From the NCBI GenBank assembly GCA_044356825.1, contig JBIKVM010000140.1:1-7884 (forward strand): a stretch of DNA of 7,884 bases, given 5' to 3'. The notes under the pieces are model-generated. The model saw only the letters and a program-made list of their open reading frames with translations, ran no database searches and was not told where the DNA came from. This document shows, piece after piece, positions 5,912 through 7,884 of this stretch. The stretch is from JAUREX01 sp044356825. Its GTDB lineage: Bacteria > Pseudomonadota > Alphaproteobacteria > Rhodobacterales > Rhodobacteraceae. A program made the translations under genes and the position numbers. Each line of letters starts with the position of its first letter. The first letter of the stretch is position 1.

Positions 5912-7524
5912 AGCTCGCCTCCGCCCTCGATCCGCGCAGCGCCGAATTCCGCGCGAACCGCGACCACGCGCTTGCGCTCCTGGCCGAGGTCGAGGCCGCC
6001 GCCGCGCTCGCGGCCGCCGGCGGGGGCGCGGCCGCCACCGCCCGCCACACCGCGCGCGGCAAGATGGCGCCCCGCGCCCGTGTCGCGAACCTCCTCGATC
6101 CGGGCTCGCCCTTCCTCGAGATCGGCGCCACCGCCGCGCATGACCTCTACGACGGCGCCGCCCCCGGCGCCGGCCTCATCACCGGCATCGGCCGCGTCAT
6201 GGGCCGCGCGGTGATGGTGATCGCCAACGACGCCACCGTGAAGGGCGGCACCTACTATCCGATGACGGTCAAGAAGCACCTGCGCGCGCAGGAGATCGCG
6301 GCCGAGAACCGCCTTCCCTGCATCGCGCTCGTCGACAGCGGCGGCGCGAACCTGCCCAACCAGGATGAGGTCTTCCCCGACCGCGACCATTTCGGCCGCA
6401 TCTTCTACAACCAGGCCCGGATGAGTGCGGCAGGCATCGCCCAGATCGCCGTCGTGATGGGCTCGTGCACGGCGGGCGGCGCCTATGTGCCCGCGATGTC
6501 CGATGTGGCGATCATCGTGCGCGAACAGGGCACGATCTTCCTCGCCGGCCCCCCCCTCGTGCGCGCCGCGACCGGCGAGGTCGTCTCGGCCGAGGATCTG
6601 GGCGGGGGCGATGTCCACACCCGCCTCTCGGGCGTGGCCGACATGCTGGCCGAGGATGACGCCCACGCCCTCGCGCTTGCCCGCCAGGCGGTGGCATCGC
6701 TGAACCGCGCCCCCGCCCGGGGCCCGGTCGGGGGCCCCGCCCGCATCGCCCCCGAACCGCCCGCGCACGACCCCGAGGAACTCCTCGGCCTCATCCCCTC
6801 CGATCCCCGCACGCCGTGGGAGGTGCGAGAGCTCGTCGCCCGCCTCGTCGACGGCTCGCGGCTCGACGAATTCAAGCCCCGCTTCGGCGAAACCCTCGTC
6901 ACCGGTTTTGCCCATCTCGACGGCTGGCCCGTGGGCATCGTCGCCAGCAACGGCGTCCTCTTCTCCGAGGCCGCGATCAAGGGCGCCCATTTCGTCGAAC
7001 TCTGCAGCCAGCGCCGCATCCCGCTCCTCTTCCTCCAGAACATCACGGGCTTCATGGTCGGGCGGCGCTACGAGGCCGAGGGCATCGCCCGCCACGGCGC
7101 CAAGATGGTGACGGCGGTGGCGACGACCGCGGTGCCCAAGATCACCGTCCTCGTCGGCGCAAGCTACGGGGCGGGCAATTACGGCATGGCCGGGCGCGCC
7201 TATTCCCCCCGCTTCCTCTGGAGCTGGCCCAACGCCCGCATCGCGGTGATGGGCGGCGAGCAGGCCGCGGGCGTCCTCGCCACCGTCCGGCGCGAGGGGA
7301 TCGAGCGCGCGGGCGGCAGCTGGTCCCCCGAGGACGAGGCCGCCTTCCGCCGCCCCACCATCGCCCAGTTCGACCGCCAGTCGCGCCCGCTCCACGCCTC
7401 GGCCCGGCTCTGGGACGACGGCATCATCGACCCCCGCCGCACCCGCGCCGTCCTCGCCCTCTCCCTCGCCGCCGCCCTCGAGGCCCCCATCGAGGAAACA
7501 CGCTTCGGCGTGTTCCGCATGTGA
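5908..7524 (+). CDS. mccB: Methylcrotonyl-CoA carboxylase beta (carboxyltransferase) subunit
   Basis: Carboxyltransferase subunit (also liuB) that moves the carboxyl group from carboxybiotin on the alpha subunit to 3-methylcrotonyl-CoA, giving 3-methylglutaconyl-CoA. The 538 residues are typical of MCC beta. Two crotonase-like CT domains are present. The N-terminal one has GSCTAGGAYVPAMSD at 185-199 and REQGTIFLAGPPLV at 205-218; the C-terminal one has FLQNITGFMVGRRYEAEG at 375-392, GASYGAGNYGMAGRAY at 417-432 and GGEQAA at 449-454. A Pro/Ala/Gly-rich linker at about 266-288 joins them. These motifs fit MCC better than propionyl-CoA carboxylase; the related geranyl-CoA carboxylase is the main alternative, but ivd next door argues for MCC. 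The alpha subunit is not in the window. It overlaps the synthetase by ATGA and the next gene by one base (TGATG). Confidence 0.95.
   Translation: MKLASALDPRSAEFRANRDHALALLAEVEAAAALAAAGGGAAATARHTARGKMAPRARVANLLDPGSPFLEIGATAAHDLYDGAAPGAGLITGIGRVMGRAVMVIANDATVKGGTYYPMTVKKHLRAQEIAAENRLPCIALVDSGGANLPNQDEVFPDRDHFGRIFYNQARMSAAGIAQIAVVMGSCTAGGAYVPAMSDVAIIVREQGTIFLAGPPLVRAATGEVVSAEDLGGGDVHTRLSGVADMLAEDDAHALALARQAVASLNRAPARGPVGGPARIAPEPPAHDPEELLGLIPSDPRTPWEVRELVARLVDGSRLDEFKPRFGETLVTGFAHLDGWPVGIVASNGVLFSEAAIKGAHFVELCSQRRIPLLFLQNITGFMVGRRYEAEGIARHGAKMVTAVATTAVPKITVLVGASYGAGNYGMAGRAYSPRFLWSWPNARIAVMGGEQAAGVLATVRREGIERAGGSWSPEDEAAFRRPTIAQFDRQSRPLHASARLWDDGIIDPRRTRAVLALSLAAALEAPIEETRFGVFRM
6718..6739. repeat. 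8-bp all-GC stem-loop inside mccB linker
   Basis: CGGGGCCC at 6718-6725 pairs perfectly with GGGCCCCG at 6732-6739 around a six-base loop. It falls in the codons for the Pro/Ala/Gly-rich linker between the two CT domains. The composition of such linkers makes chance pairing plausible; a translational pause between domains is a speculative alternative. Confidence 0.3.
7492..7514 (+). promoter_or_regulatory. cUUCGg hairpin plus upstream GAGGA at mccB/NTF2 junction
   Basis: AACACGC (7497-7503) and GCGTGTT (7508-7514) form a perfect 7-bp stem closed by a TTCG loop with C-G closing pair, the exceptionally stable UUCG tetraloop form in RNA. It spans the last codons of mccB and ends nine bases before the next ATG at 7524. 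A Shine-Dalgarno-like GAGGA (7492-7496) lies directly upstream of the stem, too far from the ATG on the linear RNA but about nine bases away if the hairpin folds. No T-tract follows, so it is unlikely to be an intrinsic terminator. Confidence 0.45.
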
Positions 7525-7826
7525 TGGACCGTCCCACCGCCCGCGCCGAGGCCTGGATCGCCGCCTGGAATGCCCGCGACCTCGACGCCGTGATCGACCG
7601 CCTCGGCCGCCCCGACGGCACCCTGCGGGGCAAGCCGGAACTGCGTGCCTGTTTCGCCCGCGGCATGGCCAACCCGGCGCTGCACTTCACGCTCGATGAC
7701 GTCCGCCTCGGGGTGAACGCGCTCTGCATCCTCTATACCCGCGAAGGCGGCAAGCGCTGCGCCGACACCATGCAACTCGACGCGCAGGGCCACTGCCGAC
7801 GCATGATCGCCTGTTACGCGCCATGA
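7524..7826 (+). CDS. Short NTF2/SnoaL-like protein, probable internal deletion
   Basis: Small cytoplasmic protein of 100 residues resembling the NTF2/SnoaL-like family. The N-terminal helix (AEAWIAAWNARDLDAVIDRL), the GTLRGKPELRACF segment and the strands around LHFTLDDV and the C-terminal ACYA are recognisable. Family members are usually about 110-130 residues, with a segment of roughly 15-20 residues (often like YADDxxFxSP) between the first helix and GTLRGK. Here DLDAVIDRL runs straight into GRPDGTLRGK, so that segment appears to be missing in frame. The Trp often following the ALRAY position is also absent (CF). Its biochemical role is unknown; its place directly after mccB, with TGATG coupling, suggests an accessory part in the pathway. 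The frame starts at the ATG overlapping the mccB stop; the longer upstream frame is a shadow. No close Shine-Dalgarno. It may be functional but reduced, or degenerating. Confidence 0.7.
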   Translation: MDRPTARAEAWIAAWNARDLDAVIDRLGRPDGTLRGKPELRACFARGMANPALHFTLDDVRLGVNALCILYTREGGKRCADTMQLDAQGHCRRMIACYAP

Positions 7827-7884
7827 CCCCCCGCGCCGGGCCCCCGCCCAGATCGCCCGAGCCGCCCCCCGCCCCCGCGTGGGG
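7823..7884 (+). other. C-rich tail, possible start of another coupled ORF
   Basis: An ATG at 7823 overlaps the NTF2-like stop (ATGA), as at other junctions of the operon, and its frame stays open to the window end. The 20 codons encode a Pro/Ala/Arg-rich stretch with no recognisable domain. It may equally be an untranslated spacer before the mccA gene expected downstream. No clear terminator is visible. Confidence 0.25.

Noticed and set aside
5782..7395. 537-codon minus-strand open frame
   Set aside because: Antisense to mccB, low-complexity and motif-free; its length comes from GC-rich wobble positions.
7497..7514. Intrinsic terminator after mccB
   Set aside because: The stem is good but is followed by CCGCATGTG rather than a T-run, and a coupled gene starts at once.
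6816..7523. Longer N-terminus for the NTF2-like protein
   Set aside because: It is an out-of-frame Arg/Pro-rich reading of mccB; family similarity begins at the ATG at 7524.

Overview
The window is very GC-rich, roughly 70% by eye, densely packed and almost entirely coding. It looks like a chromosomal segment of an alphaproteobacterium, most likely Rhodobacterales/Rhodobacteraceae. The reasons are the wobble-position G/C bias, the chains of GTGA/ATGA/TGATG stop-start overlaps, and the order isovaleryl-CoA dehydrogenase, acyl-CoA synthetase, methylcrotonyl-CoA carboxylase beta subunit, small NTF2/SnoaL-like protein. As I recall, that order is typical of leucine/isovalerate (liu) clusters in this group. 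The taxonomic call is inference and no species is claimed.

Layout. (1) Positions 1-1858, plus strand: the end of an ABC importer operon of the polyamine/opine/thiamine (PotABCD-like) class. It holds a PotC-like inner-membrane permease whose first residues lie outside the window, and a PotA-like ATPase coupled to it by a GTGA overlap. (2) Positions 1855-3039, minus strand: a soluble bacterial cytochrome P450 of 394 aa. It converges on the ATPase, and the two stop codons share a CTAG. (3) Positions 3040-3150: the only real intergenic gap, 111 bp and divergent. It holds a plausible sigma70-type promoter for the plus-strand operon, a near-perfect 24-bp palindrome (11-bp arms, 2-bp centre) over the expected transcription start, and a GC-rich inverted repeat just upstream of the P450 start. 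(4) Positions 3151-7826, plus strand: four tightly linked genes, ivd (liuA), an ACS/ACSM-type AMP-forming acyl-CoA synthetase, mccB (liuB) and an unusually short NTF2-like gene. The last 58 bases are C-rich and run off the window, possibly as the start of another coupled ORF.

How the genes fit together. The synthetase would charge a free short or branched acid such as isovalerate to its CoA ester. Isovaleryl-CoA dehydrogenase oxidises isovaleryl-CoA to 3-methylcrotonyl-CoA. MccB is the carboxyltransferase half of the carboxylase that makes 3-methylglutaconyl-CoA. The biotin-carrying subunit (mccA), hydratase and HMG-CoA lyase are not in the window and would be expected downstream. The P450 shares the control region with this operon, but its substrate is unknown.

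The best candidates for something new are the palindromic operator in the P450/ivd control region, the P450 lacking the usual I-helix threonine, the apparent in-frame deletion in the NTF2-like protein, and a cUUCGg hairpin at the mccB/NTF2 junction that could bring a distant Shine-Dalgarno sequence close to the start codon. I see no mobile element, CRISPR array, tRNA or rRNA gene, and nothing that amounts to a wholly new system.
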